Part shown: positions 22,751 through 32,670 of the stretch, in pieces
Position numbering within the stretch: the stretch's first letter is position 1
How the letters are laid out: each line of letters begins with the position of its first letter
Assembly: GCA_023053685.1 (NCBI GenBank)
Contig: JALIGW010000004.1
Span: 79,274,361-79,338,360 of the forward strand
Direction of reading: 5' to 3'
Source of the DNA: Diadophis punctatus similis
Lineage: Eukaryota; Chordata; Lepidosauria; Squamata; Dipsadidae
Length of the DNA: 64,000 bases
The notes under the pieces: model-generated
What the model saw: only the letters and a program-made list of their open reading frames with translations
The model's database searches: none
What the model was told of the DNA's origin: nothing
Translations under genes and position numbers: made by a program

Positions 22751-22962
22751 CCCATATAGGGTTGGAAGGGACCTTGGAGGTCTTCTAGTCCAACCCCCTG
22801 CCCGTGGCAGGAGATCCTACACCATTTCAGACTTTCTCTGGGCTTGCTGGGATGGATACACATGATTATAGAAAGAATAGTTGAATAACAGAACAGAATA
22901 ATAGAGTTGGAAGGGATGCCAGAGATCCTCCAGTTCAACCCCCTGTTCAAGCAAGAGACCCA
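22751..22962 (-). mobile_element. CR1 LINE fragments
   Basis: Two short pieces with GGAAGGGACCTTGGAGGTC (22765) and GTTGGAAGGGATGCCAGAG (22907), both complements of the CR1 3' end. Confidence 0.7.
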
Positions 22963-23272
22963 GAGGTGGGTTTCAGCAGGTTCTGACCAGTTCTGGAGAA
23001 CCGGTAGCGGAAATTTTGAGTAGTTTCGGAGAACCTGTAAATACCACCTCTGACTGGCGCTGCCCCCATCTATTCTCTGCCTCCCAAGTCCCAGCTGATC
23101 GGGAGGAAATGGGGATTTTGCAGTAACCTTCCCCTGGAGTGGGGAGGGAATGGAGATTTTACAGTATCCTTCCCCTGCTACGCCCACCAAGCCACGCCCA
23201 CCAAGCCACGCCACGCCACGCCCACCAAGCCACGGTCGCAGAATGGGTAGTAAAACAAATTTGAATCCCACC
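22963..23272 (+). mobile_element. MITE, GAACCGG family
   Basis: Second copy starting CAGAGGTGGGTTTCAGCAGG and ending TTGAATCCCACCACTG. Has tandem CCACGCCCACCAAG units (23180-23235). Confidence 0.8.
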
Positions 23273-23276
23273 ACTG

Positions 23277-23585
23277 CTACTAACCCCTCAGAATCCAAAT
23301 CAACCGCACAGCCAACCAGAGACAGTGCTGACCCTCAACCAACCCACCCAAGCCCCCTGCCAACCAGTGCTTCACCCCCCAATAACCCTCACCCGACATA
23401 ACCTCCCCATCACAAGACTCTCACTGATGACTCACACCTGACCCATCACAAGATCCTCGCCTGATCCACCCACACCTGAAGCCCTTATAAATAGAAGAAC
23501 ACTGATATATCCCCTAAACTCCGCTGAAGATGTTACCCAGCCTGGGAATGAAACGTTCAGAAACCAATCCACAAGCTCAGAGCTA
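23277..23585 (+). mobile_element. Penelope-like element copy 2, 3' part
   Basis: Aligns with the tail of copy 1 (CCCTCAGAATCCAAATCAACC, GAAGATGTTACCCAGCCTGG) and continues to AATCCACAAGCTCAGAGCTA. It stops about 24 bases from the CCDC146 exon 2 donor. Confidence 0.65.
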
Positions 23586-23614
23586 CAGATATTTGCCACA
23601 ATTGCAAACCTTAC

Positions 23615-23837
23615 CCGATTGAGATACACAAATGCAGGGCAGGACTCGACATCAATGGCGCTTTCGTCTTGAATGTTGACCGTTGGTGCCATGGCATAAA
23701 CAAGGTCTTCTGGGTTCTCGGGTTCTGATCCAGATTCCTCTTCGGCTTCCTCAGCATCGGCGTCATACTCGCCTTCCGACTCACTGGAATTAGAAAGTTT
23801 TTCCTCTTCGGAGCCATCCATCTTCCTTCCTGGAATT
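23615..23837 (-). CDS. CCDC146: CCDC146 first coding exon
   Basis: CCDC146 is a long coiled-coil protein of centrioles and the sperm flagellum. This exon holds the ATG (23821-23819) and 69 codons. It starts with an acidic low-complexity stretch (residues 3-39, many E, D and S), followed by VYAMAPTVNIQDES and CPAFVYLNR. That order matches the human N-terminus as I remember it (acidic run, then I-Y-A-I-V-P-T-I-N-I-Q-D-E and P-A-F-I-F-L). The 5' border is a CAG acceptor (exon starts at 23837; a second CAG lies 8 bases further in). The 3' border is CGG|GTAAGG, and the exon ends on a codon boundary. No following exon (human L-H-A-M-G-K-L-P-G) was found down to position 1, so the next exons lie outside. 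A LINE remnant and a Penelope element press in on both sides. Confidence 0.85.
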
Positions 23838-23964
23838 CTGCGAAATATCAACCGTCCCAAAATGTAACTCAATACCTTATTTAATTTAACGGAAATCAAA
23901 TTTAACGGAATACCTTACACAAAATTATACAATAATTTATACAAAATTTAACTGAATACCTTAT

Positions 23965-24435
23965 ACCACCAGACTTTTTGGGCTTAGACAACTATTTTGG
24001 GCTTAGACAACTTAGAACTACGCCGCCTTCGGTCTGACCTAAGGGTAGTACATAAAATTATCTGCTACAACGTCCTACCTGTCAATGACTACTTCAGCTT
24101 CAACCACAACAACACACGAGCACACAATAGATATAAAATTAAGGTAAACCGCTCCAAACTCGATTGCAGAAAATACGACTTCAGCAACAGAGTGGCCAAT
24201 GCCTGGAATGAACTACTTGACTCTGTGGTTTCTTCCCCAAACCCCCAAAACTTTAACCTTAAACTGTCTACTGTGGACCTCACCCCATTCCTAAGAGGTC
24301 TGTAAGGGGCATGCATAAGCGCACCAGCGTGCCTACCGTCCCTGTCCTAATGTTCCCTTTTATTCGTAACCATGTCATGTATTCATAATCATGTTTATAA
24401 TTTTATTTGTAATCTTATATATGCTTGACAACTAA
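23965..24435 (+). mobile_element. LINE 3' end, ORF2 C-terminus
   Basis: Frame 23997-24305 encodes LELRRLRSDLRVVHKI, then YDFSNRVANAWNELLDSVV and a stop after FLRGL. This is the C-terminal region of a CR1/L2-superfamily reverse transcriptase protein. A short 3' UTR and the ACTAA tail follow. A reverse copy lies at 26355-26745. Confidence 0.8.
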
Positions 24436-24521
24436 ACTAAACTAAACTAAACTAAACTAAACTAAACTAAACTAAACTAAACTAAACTAAACTAAACTAA
24501 ACTAAACTAAACTAAACTAAA
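24434..24521. repeat. (ACTAA)n LINE tail
   Basis: About 17 pentanucleotide units directly after the LINE 3' end. Short tandem repeats of this kind serve as the 3' tail of CR1/L2-like elements. Confidence 0.97.
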
Positions 24522-24591
24522 ACTAAATTAGTCGGCCCTTGGTCCAAAATGAATAAGAAACTTGTTAAGATATTCATGAACTGGGAGAGCC

Positions 24592-25299
24592 ATGTTAACA
24601 AGGTCAGCCAATGAATAGGCATAGCAACTAAATCAGCCAATCGTTGCTTAAACACTTGAGTCTGTGCAGAGAATCAAAATTGAAACTTAAGCTTGATGCT
24701 GGGCGTGGCTCAGCCCACTCTGTACTTCTTCTCTGCTTTGAACTGCTGAAATGAAACTAACTGTTCTCTCCTGCCTGTAACTACTATTACGTTGAAGAAG
24801 AATCTATGTTGGTATCAGGGGTGGATTCCTCCCAGTTCGGACCAGTTCGCCCGAACTGGTAGCGACCCGCTGGTGACGTCACGATGACATCACCAAACCG
24901 GATCGCTTCCGGTCCGTGGGCGCCGCCATCCTTTTTTTGGGGAATTTTTTATTATTATTTTTCTTCTGAGCATGTGCAGAAGCCGAGTTCTGGCACTGTG
25001 CATGCGGTCGCCATCTTTTTTTCAGCTTTGTTTTTTATTATTATTATTATTTTCGGATTTTTTCATTATTCTACATGCACGCGCAGCGCACACGCACACT
25101 CACGAGACGCGCCCACGCGGCGCAGGAGGGAGCGAACCAGCAGCGAGGTAAGTTGGAACCCACCCCTGCCTGGTATTGTATATATATTCTTGTATATAAA
25201 GAAGTTTCTTATTTAAATCAATCCTGCTGCATCAGTCTGCCTGTGTGTGCTTTCTGGATTTAATTTTCTGCAACAAACTCTGATCAAACTGACACCTCA
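24592..25299 (+). mobile_element. Possible solo LTR split by a MITE
   Basis: Starts TGTTAACAAGG and ends TTTTCTGCAACA (TG..CA ends), with GTATATAAAG near 25191 in the second part. A GAACCGG MITE (24816-25168) interrupts it. No target duplication was found, so the LTR call is tentative. Confidence 0.35.
24816..25168 (+). mobile_element. MITE, GAACCGG family
   Basis: CAGGGGTGG start and CCACCCCTG end (inverted). Flanks GTTGGTAT and CCTGGTAT agree at 6 of 8 positions, an aged duplication. Confidence 0.85.
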
Positions 25300-25387
25300 T
25301 TTACGTTTTTCAATGACACAAAGGGGGTTATTGAATAATTAACACCTGTCCCAAAACAAATGGAATGAAATGAAGTACTAAGATCAA

Positions 25388-25871
25388 AATGCAGGTGGTC
25401 CTTGACTTATAACAGTTCGTTTAGCGACCATTCGAAGTTACCACGGCACAGAAAAAAGAGACTTGGGACCACTTTTCACACTTACGACTGTTGCGGTATC
25501 CCCATGGTCACATGATCAAAATTCAAGTGGTTGGCAACTGATTCATCTTTATGCATGGGCGCACGCACCTGTGCAGTGCTAAAAATCTAGCTTCTGCGCA
25601 TGCGCAGAAGCAAAAAACAAGATGGCGCCACCTATGGCGCCGCCGAGAGAGCCAATTCGGGGGGAGGCTGTCCAGCCAGCTATCGCTGCCGGTTTGGTGA
25701 GCAGGGGGAAATTCCAGCTACCGGTTCTATAGAATTGGTCCGAACCGGCAGGAACCCACCTCTGCTGTAGTGGCAAGAAAGGTCCTAAAATGAGGCAAAA
25801 GTCACTTAATAAATGTCCCAGCAACCGAAATTTTGGGCTCAATTGTGGTCATAAGTTGAGGGCCAGGTGTA
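25388..25871. mobile_element. Palindromic TA-type MITE, CAGGTAGTCC family, split
   Basis: Left part 25388-25550 (CAGGTGGTCCTTGACTTA, GACCATTCGAAGTTA) and right part 25766-25871, split by a GAACCGG MITE. Confidence 0.75.
25551..25764 (-). mobile_element. MITE, GAACCGG family, nested
   Basis: Ends GGAACCCACCTCTG. Includes TTCTGCGCATGCGCAGAAGC (about 25594), an NRF1-like palindrome. Confidence 0.75.
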
Positions 25872-26154
25872 AACTAGAGATGAATGGTTTGATGAGACTG
25901 AGCATATGAATAAGAACGAGGAGAGCGAAGATTGTGATAGAGACAATTGATCAAAAATGGTTGATCTGTGTACATAGATTGTGAATGCCTCTTTTTAATC
26001 TTTGTTTTTTTTAATGAGATGCCTTAATTGTCCCACTGGCAAAATTCAAAAAAATTAGGAGAATTTTATATTGAAATACTGAAAGCGCAGAAATTGGACT
26101 TTCATCAACTTATTCATCAACATGTGAGGTGTTTTGAAAACCTCATGAAAAAAT

Positions 26155-27154
26155 TATCTATTTTTTTTTAAAAAAATAACCTTTATTAATTATGTTTAAA
26201 AAAACTAACAAACATACAAACAAACATAAAAGCATGTGTAAACATATGTATATACAAATAAAGTATCAAATATCTTTGAAAATAGAAAACACTGAACATA
26301 CGTGTCAACCATCCCGTCGACACTATCCTTTTACAGCCTAGTGATACAAAGGCATGTTTATTCTATTTTATTTTATTTATTTATTTTTGTCAAGTACGTG
26401 TTGGTAATATACTGTACATAGATATAACATTGTTTATATACATAAGATGGGTACTGATAAGAGGGAACATTAGGACAGGGACGGTAGGCACGCTGGTGCA
26501 CTTATGCACGCCCCTTACTGACCTCTTAGGAATCGGGTGAGGTCAACAGTGGACAGTCTAAGGGTAAAGTTTTGGGGGTTTGGTGACGAAACCACAGAGT
26601 CAGGTAGTGAGTTCCAGGCATTTACCACTCTGTTGCTAAAGTCGTATTTTCTACAGTCAAGTTTGGAGTGGTTCACTTTGAGTTTGTATCTGTTGTGTGC
26701 TCGTGTATTGTTGTGGTTGAAGCTGAAGTATATATTCTATATAGTTATTGTTTACATCATTATCTTCCTTATATCTTCCAATATTTTCTTTATTCTTTTC
26801 TATTATTATATTATATTCAGTCTATTATCATTACAATAAAACTATTTTTTCCTTTTTCAACAATGGTTCTTTTGTTCAACTTGATTAATATTTTAAGACC
26901 TTGTAAAATTGTATATATCCCCATAGTTTGTTCCGGTCTATGCGGAAAAGTAGACATTTGTTATTGTTTATACTGTCTTAGTTTATGATATATAATTATA
27001 GCAGTTTGAGATATTTGTTTTGATTAAGCCAATTATACCACCTGTCCCAAGTTTTATAGAATTCAGAGTCATCTTTATCTTGGATTTCCAATGACATCCT
27101 ACGGAGTTCTGCTATTTTTCTTTTCACAGTTTCTATAGCTCGATATTGAGTTTA
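26155..27154 (-). mobile_element. L1-like LINE 3' region, reverse, with nested LINE
   Basis: Starts with a T/A-rich complement of a poly-A tail. Further in it has 'CCCAAGTTTTATAGAATTC' and 'CATCTTTATCTTGGATTTCC', found at the 3' end of reptile L1 copies as I remember them. Interrupted at 26355-26745. Confidence 0.5.
26355..26745 (-). mobile_element. LINE 3' end, reverse copy of the 23965 element
   Basis: Shares with 24010-24310 the blocks 'GACAGGGACGGTAGGCACGC' (complement) and 'AACCACAGAGTCAGGTAGT'-like sequence. The C-terminal codons are recognisable but the frame is broken. Confidence 0.8.
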
Positions 27155-27360
27155 GAAACTGCACCATAATAAACAGAACTGATAACTGTCTCAAAAGTCA
27201 ACAAATACTCTTCAGTGGTCAACAATCAAGATAAAGTTTTAGACAATTGCAACTTCCCGTCTGTCACAAATTATACCTAAATTGATAACTAAGGCTTAAG
27301 GATGATTGAGGTTCAAAACTCAACTGTCTAACAAGGGGAGATCAAAGCCAGTGGTGCTAT
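27155..27360 (+). repeat. Unclassified dispersed repeat, copy 2
   Basis: Sense counterpart of 21375-21582 (shared AAGATAAAGTTTTA, GATCAAAGCCAGTG). Confidence 0.7.
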
Positions 27361-27419
27361 GCAGGCCTTAACAGCCTGAGATGAAATAAAATATGAGCTT
27401 GCAACTTTTCCAAATATAT

Positions 27420-27904
27420 TTAAATTGACTTGCAACCCCCTAAATGAATTTTTTTGACTAGTACATCATATTAACTTAAGGACACGCTCCAGTTTTGTTT
27501 TGTTTTTCCTTTTCTTTTGTGAGAGACGCCATGATCACAGGTCAGTGAAATCTGTAAAAACAACTATGAATTGGCTTTTAATACTGTTTGGATTATCGTC
27601 AGGGGTGTTTTGCTCTTCCAGCGAGACTTATAGCAGCTGCCTTTTCTTAGGAATTTTAAAAAAAACAAAAAATAACCCCAAATTCTAAACAAATGGGGGG
27701 GGGGAAGCATGCCTCCTACAGAATTCAAAGCATTATGTAATAGTGCGAGTCGCATAAAGGTTATTGGCAAACGAAAAAAAATAGTTGAAATACAAGACGG
27801 ATACTTACTAAGTAATACAACGGTATGTCGGCTGAATTATGGGCAGTTTTAATGCCTTTGGAAACATCTTCTGCCAAAATATTCATTGTTCCCACATTAC
27901 AAAT
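27420..27904. other. Unassigned intronic sequence with a possible UTR exon
   Basis: A - strand segment 27870-27809 (62 bases) has GGCAG before it and GTAAGT after it. It could be an alternative 5' UTR exon of CCDC146, but the acceptor has a poor pyrimidine tract. Confidence 0.3.
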
Positions 27905-28272
27905 GCCATTCTCAAGGCCTGGGGGCCAGATCTGGCCCACAGGGTGCTTAGATTTGGCCCGCGAGGCCACCCTGGAAAAAGCAAAGGACCAGTCCGCGGT
28001 GCCTCGGTCAGCGAAAATGGAGCTGGGGGGGGCCACAGGTGGCCCTCACGAGCTCCGTTTTCGCTGGCAGAGGGTTGCAGGAGGTTGTCACAGCCAAAAA
28101 CAGAACTCGGGAGCCCGTTTTCGCTGGCAGAGCGCTCAGGCCACCACAGGTGCCCCCGACATGAGTGAAGTTGAGCTGGCCACACACAGCCTGGCCACAC
28201 ACACCCCGGCCCCCCGAGGTCAAACACAACCCTGATGCGGCCCTCAATGAAATCGAGTTTGACACCCCTGAT
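27905..28272 (+). mobile_element. hAT MITE, GGTGTCAAA family, 5' trimmed
   Basis: 'CTCAAGGCCTGGGGGCCAG' to 'GAGTTTGACACCCCTG'. The left cap is missing, so no duplication can be assigned. Confidence 0.8.
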
Positions 28273-28329
28273 TTAGAGTATCTCTCAAGGGAGTGTAAAT
28301 TTTAGGTTGCCTACTCAACATTGATGGCC

Positions 28330-29045
28330 AACTTGTGATTTTCGTACCACAGATGGCACAGGCAGGAGTGGGCTGAAACGTACCTGGATAACTGCAAGAG
28401 GTCTGAGATCATATAGAGAGAAAAGAATAACTAGGGGTGACATGATAACAGTATTCCGGTATTTGAAGGGCTGCTACAAAGAGGAGGGGGTCAACTTATT
28501 TTCCAAAACACCAGAAGGCAGGACAAGAAACAATGGATGGAAACATGATCAAGGAGAGAAGCAACCTAGAACTAAGGACAAACTTCCTAATAGTGAGGAC
28601 AATCAACCAGAGGAAATTCAGAAGTTTTGGGTGCTTCATAATTGTAAATTTTTAAGAAGAGACTGGACAGTCACTTGTCTGAAAAGGTATAGGGCAGGGG
28701 TCAGCAACCCGCAGCTCTGGAGCCGCATGTGGCTCTTTCATCCCTCTGCTGCGGCTCCCTTTTGCTGGTCGGTAAAAGGAAAAGATGCCAAGCTAGGACG
28801 AGACTCTATGGTGGGGGAACCGGACTTCCAGTCGGCAAGGGAAAAAGGACGCCGCGCTAGGAGGAGACTCTATGGTGGTGGAACTGGCCTTCCGGTCGGC
28901 TCCAGAATTGAATGGGGAGCTTTTGGTTAGGACTTTTGTGGCTCTTTGAGTGTTTAAGGTTGCCGACCCCTGGTGTAGAGTCTCCTGCTTGAACAGGGGG
29001 TTGGACTAGAAGACCTCCAAGGTTCCTTTCAGCTCTATTCTGAAT
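28330..29045 (+). mobile_element. CR1 LINE fragment, interrupted
   Basis: Sense CR1 at 28330-28694 and 28973-29045, including AACTAGGGGTGACATGATAA and the tail TAGAAGACCTCCAAGGTTCC. A hAT splits it at 28695. Confidence 0.8.
28695..28972 (+). mobile_element. hAT MITE, GGTCAGCAACC family
   Basis: CAGGGGTCAGCAACCCGC to GGTTGCCGACCCCTG. Flanks GTATAGGG and GTGTAGAG match at 6 of 8, both with TA at positions 4-5. Confidence 0.85.
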
Positions 29046-29252
29046 TGAAAAAGATACTTATACTAAGGTGACCAGACGTCCCGATTTTGGCGGGACAGAC
29101 CCGCTTTTTAATGATTTGTCCCACATCCTGCCCGTCCTCTAAAAAGTCCCGATTTTTTGAAAGAATGCACGACTAGGGCATTCTTTCCAAAAATCGGCCT
29201 GAAAGGGCGGCGTGCGAGATTGGGGGGAGTTAAACTTTCGGCGGGCACGGCT

Positions 29253-29330
29253 TTGCAAGGGCTCTTCGCGGTCTACAAGCCGCCGGGTATGCACTGGAGG
29301 GCGGTGAAGGACACGGTGGAGAGGCGCCTG
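29253..29330 (+). pseudogene. TRUB2-like exon fragment inside the transposon
   Basis: The + frame reads LQGLFAVYKPPGMHWRAVKD then TVERRL. LFAVYKPPG and DTVE are the N-terminal hallmarks of TRUB2, the mitochondrial TruB-family RNA pseudouridine synthase; TRUB1 has a different sequence there. Only part of the first exon is present. The catalytic aspartate region is absent and the frame runs on into unrelated sequence, so it cannot make an enzyme. Best explained as captured host sequence. Confidence 0.7.
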
Positions 29331-29482
29331 ATGCAGCCCCGCCCTCTCGAAACGGCCGGCGTCGCGGTGGGCGGGCGGCCCGAGCGAAGGAGTCGCATCC
29401 AAAATGGCCCTCGGGCCGGCGCTGGCTCAGCCGGCTGGGGCCGCCGCCGAAGCCTTCCCGCCGCCGGGGCGGCCGGGACTGG

Positions 29483-29751
29483 GGGCCCAGCCGCAGGGGC
29501 AGCAGCAGCAGCAGCAGGCCTCTCAGCTCGGGCCGGCCATGGGCGGCGTTGGCAGTGGGCGGGCGTCCCGCGTTGACTCCTCCGGCGGCGGCTGGAAGCT
29601 GGCGGAAGAGCCGGTGTGACCGGCTCTTCCGCCAGCTTCCAGCCGCCGCCGGAGGAGTCAACGCGGGACGCCCGCCCGCCGCCAACTCCGCCCACGGCCG
29701 GCCCGAGCTGAGAGGCCTGCTGCTGCTGCTGCTGCCCCTGCGGCTGGGCCC
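29483..29751. repeat. 132-bp inverted repeat in transposon cargo
   Basis: 29483-29614 and 29620-29751 are inverted copies with a 5-base loop; I count four mismatches in 132. The arms contain a CAG run (QQQQ or AAAA in translation) and GGACGCCCGCCC. Immediately right, 29752 onward reads NLAVLKCLQDVRE before GTCAGC in one frame, a possible second captured exon of unknown origin. Confidence 0.9.
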
Positions 29752-30093
29752 AACCTGGCCGTCCTCAAGTGCCTGCAGGACGTGCGCGAGGTCAGCGGGC
29801 GGCGCGGGACCCCCGGGCGGGCGGGGGGGAGGGAGGAGGAGAGCCAAGAGACGCTGGGGGCTGCTCCCCTTCCCAAGCCACTGCCGGCTCCCGAAGGGGA
29901 GGCGGGAGGCGAGGAAAGGCCTCCCGCCTCCCCCCCCCCACCTGGACGCCAACATTAGCCGTCTTTTGCCCTCTGCGCATGCGCAGCGTTCTGCGCATGC
30001 GCAGAGGGCAAAACTCAAATGGCGGCGTCCAGGCGGCCCCGCCCCCCGTCGGTGTCCCGCTTAAAAAAAAAAATCTGGTCACTTTACTTATAC

Positions 30094-31164
30094 AGATATA
30101 CATAAACATACACATATAAAAGAAGAAAAAAGAACTGTTAAACGTGCATATTTTTCAAAATTTATCTTTAGAAACTCAGTAAAAAGCAAGTGGGGATAAC
30201 ATTTTTTCCAAACTATTAAACTACAAACATTATACTGTACCGTTTTATAGTTCTCCGCATTGTATGTGAGCAAGCTGACCTGAGTTTATTTTTAGAAAGC
30301 GCTGTAAAAATATTACAATAAATGATGTCCAATAATTGTTAAGAAGCTTTGGATCTCAATAAATGTTTGACGCCCCATCGCTCTTCGACTGATTGGAAAA
30401 GAATATTAACTTCCAAGCATTGAACAATTAAAATGCTCTCCCCCGCTTCCGACCCGGAATTTAAAGATGAATTCTAAATTCTTCTCCAGGTTAGCCTGAC
30501 ACGGAAAGAGAAACTGTAGTCTAAACTTTGAAGTTCAGGAATGCAGATTATTAATAGTTCCTAAGTAATGTTTCCATTCTGAAAACACGCTTCCAAAGAA
30601 TTGTGTAAGAACTGCAGCTATCCATATGAGGTAAAAACAAGAAAATTCTAGTTTGTGAAGAATATGCAGATGGTTAGAGTCATTTCTTGTTGATGGCCAT
30701 CTACATCATTGTATTATTCCAAGGTTTTCCAATAAATATGCTATTTCTGTCTTACTTATGTGTGTTATGTCTACAAGTTTATGTAGGATCCATCTCATCT
30801 GGCTATTCTTTTTTTTTTTCATGAAGAACTAGTCTCCTGACAGAAAATAAATATGTTTACCAAGAAAACTGCAGCTGTAAAACAACAGTTCAAAGACATG
30901 TATATTTTAAGATGTTTTTTTTAATGCTTTCTCAAGAATTGGACTGGGAAGTGGGCCACACAAACACATACCCTGTGTAGGATTGCAATAGTTATACAAA
31001 GCCGGAAGAATAATGAGGATGAATTCCTTTTTCTTTTCTTTTTTTTTTTGGCAACCATAAAGATTTATTTATTTTTTTAAGAAAATGTATATGGCTACTC
31101 ATCTAACAATCCTGGCTGGCTAACGATAACAAAACAAGATTAAATAATAATAAAATGCTAACTG
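30094..31164. other. Unassigned intronic sequence
   Basis: Over 1 kb without recognised repeats apart from a T-run near 31040. The right end is A/T-rich and may be a LINE tail. Confidence 0.4.
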
Positions 31165-31169
31165 TAAAA

Positions 31170-31455
31170 CAGGGGGCATGATGGCTCAGCGTTAAAGATG
31201 CTGAGTTTGTCAGATGGGGTTCGAGACTGAACAAACCAAGATGAACAAAAATAAAGAGAACAGCTTGTCAGGCATCTTCTTCATGTCTTTAGGCCTCAAA
31301 TAGTGGCGGCAACCCCTTCTTAACTGGACAAAGTGGTGCCCTGGAACAAGATATGATATGAGGTAAAGCCTGGGACAAAGAGTTTTGTCCTCAAGGTATC
31401 TTGCACATTTGTCATAGCAAGTTTCCAATGGCCAGTATAACTCCCTTTTCATGAT
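31170..31455 (+). mobile_element. Possible tRNA-SINE relic
   Basis: GATGGCTCAGCGTTAAAGAT and GGGGTTCGAGACTGAAC resemble a tRNA-like SINE head. The rest is unplaced. Confidence 0.35.
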
Positions 31456-31464
31456 CCTGTAATC

Positions 31465-31841
31465 CAGGGGTCCTCAAACTTTTTAAACAGGGGGCCAATT
31501 CACGGTCCCTCAGACTGTTGGGGGGCCGGACCGGCTGGGCGGGCATGGCTAGGTCATGTGACTAGGTAGGCGTGATCAATTTAACAGTCCATTAAATAAT
31601 GCACACAAATTAAACTTTAATTTGTTTTGCTCCTGGGGGTGTTTTATTTGCTTTTGTTTGCATGTTGCTCTTTTGGTTGACTTTTCTTTTTACTAGATCA
31701 TTTTTTCAGTTGTTTAGGAGTCTAGTGGTCCACTTCAGGAAACTCAGTTTTGGAGCAATTCTTCTCAGCCCCAAGGAGCTTGAGAAATCTCTCTCTCTCT
31801 CTTTCTGTCTCTCCCTCTCTTTCTCTCTCTTTCGCTCTTTC

Positions 31842-31874
<33 letters not shown>

Positions 31875-31964
31875 GTCTCTCCCTCTCTCTCTCTCTCTCT
31901 TTCCCTCTTTCTCTCTCTCTCTCTCCCTCTCTCTTTCTCTCTCTGTCTGACTCTCTGTCTCTCC

Positions 31965-31995
<31 letters not shown>

Positions 31996-32382
31996 TGTCT
32001 CTCTCCCTCTCTCTCTCTCTCCCTCTCTTTCTCTCTTTCTCTCTCTCTTTCTCTCTCTGTCTGACTCTCTGTCTCTCTCTCTCTCTTCTGGAGGCGGGGG
32101 AGGTAAAAAACAGGCTGTTTTCAGCCATTTTTTCACCTCCTGGGGCATCTGTGCGCCCCGTTTTTTACCTCCCCCGCCTCCAGAACGTCTCTGCAGGCCA
32201 AAATTGTTGGCCTTACCTTTCAGTTCCAGCCTGCAGGGCTCGCGAAGGTAAGTCCTGTGCTCGGCCAAAGGGTGGGGTGGGCAGGGCGATGTGGGCAGGG
32301 CAACCTCATGGTCCTGCGGGGGCCGGATTAATGGCTTTGGCGGGCTGCATGCGGCCCGCGGGCAGTAGTTTGAGGACCCATG
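31465..32382 (+). mobile_element. hAT element, CCTCAAACTTT family, with CT-rich core
   Basis: CAGGGGTCCTCAAAC to GTTTGAGGACCCATG. Perfect 8-bp duplication CTGTAATC (31457-31464 and 32383-32390). At 918 bp it is enlarged by the pyrimidine tract at 31789-32088. Confidence 0.92.
31789..32088. repeat. (CT)n-rich pyrimidine tract
   Basis: About 300 bases of CTCTCTTTCT-type repeats. The serine/leucine and arginine/glutamate frames over it are artefacts. Long polypurine:polypyrimidine runs can form triplexes. Confidence 0.97.
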
Positions 32383-32394
32383 CTGTAATCTCTT

Positions 32395-32670
32395 AATTCA
32401 GGGTAGAGTTGAGATGACTGGATGGAGCTGAGCGTTTGCTGGCCGGATGCCCTTCCTGACGCCACACAGAGTTCACAGCAGATTTTTTTTTCTTTGTGCC
32501 CTGAGAGAAGAACATTGTAAAAAGCTATATGGATGGCTCTTTGAAGATGTAGCAGAACTTCAAAATAATCCGTTAGAAACCTTCACTGGCTCACATTTTT
32601 TTAAAAAAAAAAATTATGACTATGGTACTCTCAGGCATTTACCACTGACCTCACGGTGAGAGTTGTCACA
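32395..32670 (-). mobile_element. tRNA-derived SINE, degraded, reverse
   Basis: GGCCGGATGCCCTTCCTGAC and 'AGAGTTCACAGCAG' match the SINE at 40066. The head region is badly diverged. Confidence 0.65.

Larger units (their letters stand above)
29064..30084 (+). mobile_element. Mutator-like element carrying host gene fragments
   Basis: A 1021-bp element with a perfect 9-bp duplication TACTTATAC (29055-29063 and 30085-30093), the length made by Mutator-like transposases. Terminal repeats: AAGGTGACCAGACGTCCCG at the left; the complement of TCTGGTCACTT with GCGGGAC inside it at the right. It has no transposase. The cargo is GC-rich: a TRUB2-like piece (29253-29330), a 132-bp inverted repeat (29483-29751), and a second open segment (about 29750-29800). 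The right part has two GCGCATGCGC palindromes (about 29977, 29996) shared with the copy at 16972. Confidence 0.8.

Noticed and set aside
22507..23298. 263-codon - strand frame
   Set aside because: It runs through two GAACCGG MITEs and CR1 scraps; a chance frame over duplicated repeat sequence.
29230..30018. 262-codon - strand frame
   Set aside because: It lies antisense over the GC-rich transposon cargo and its inverted repeat; stop codons are rare because of composition. The meaningful frame there is the short + TRUB2-like one.
31662..32396. 244-codon + frame and arginine/glutamate-rich - frames
   Set aside because: They cover a CT-rich tract inside a hAT element; no start context, no homology, composition-driven.
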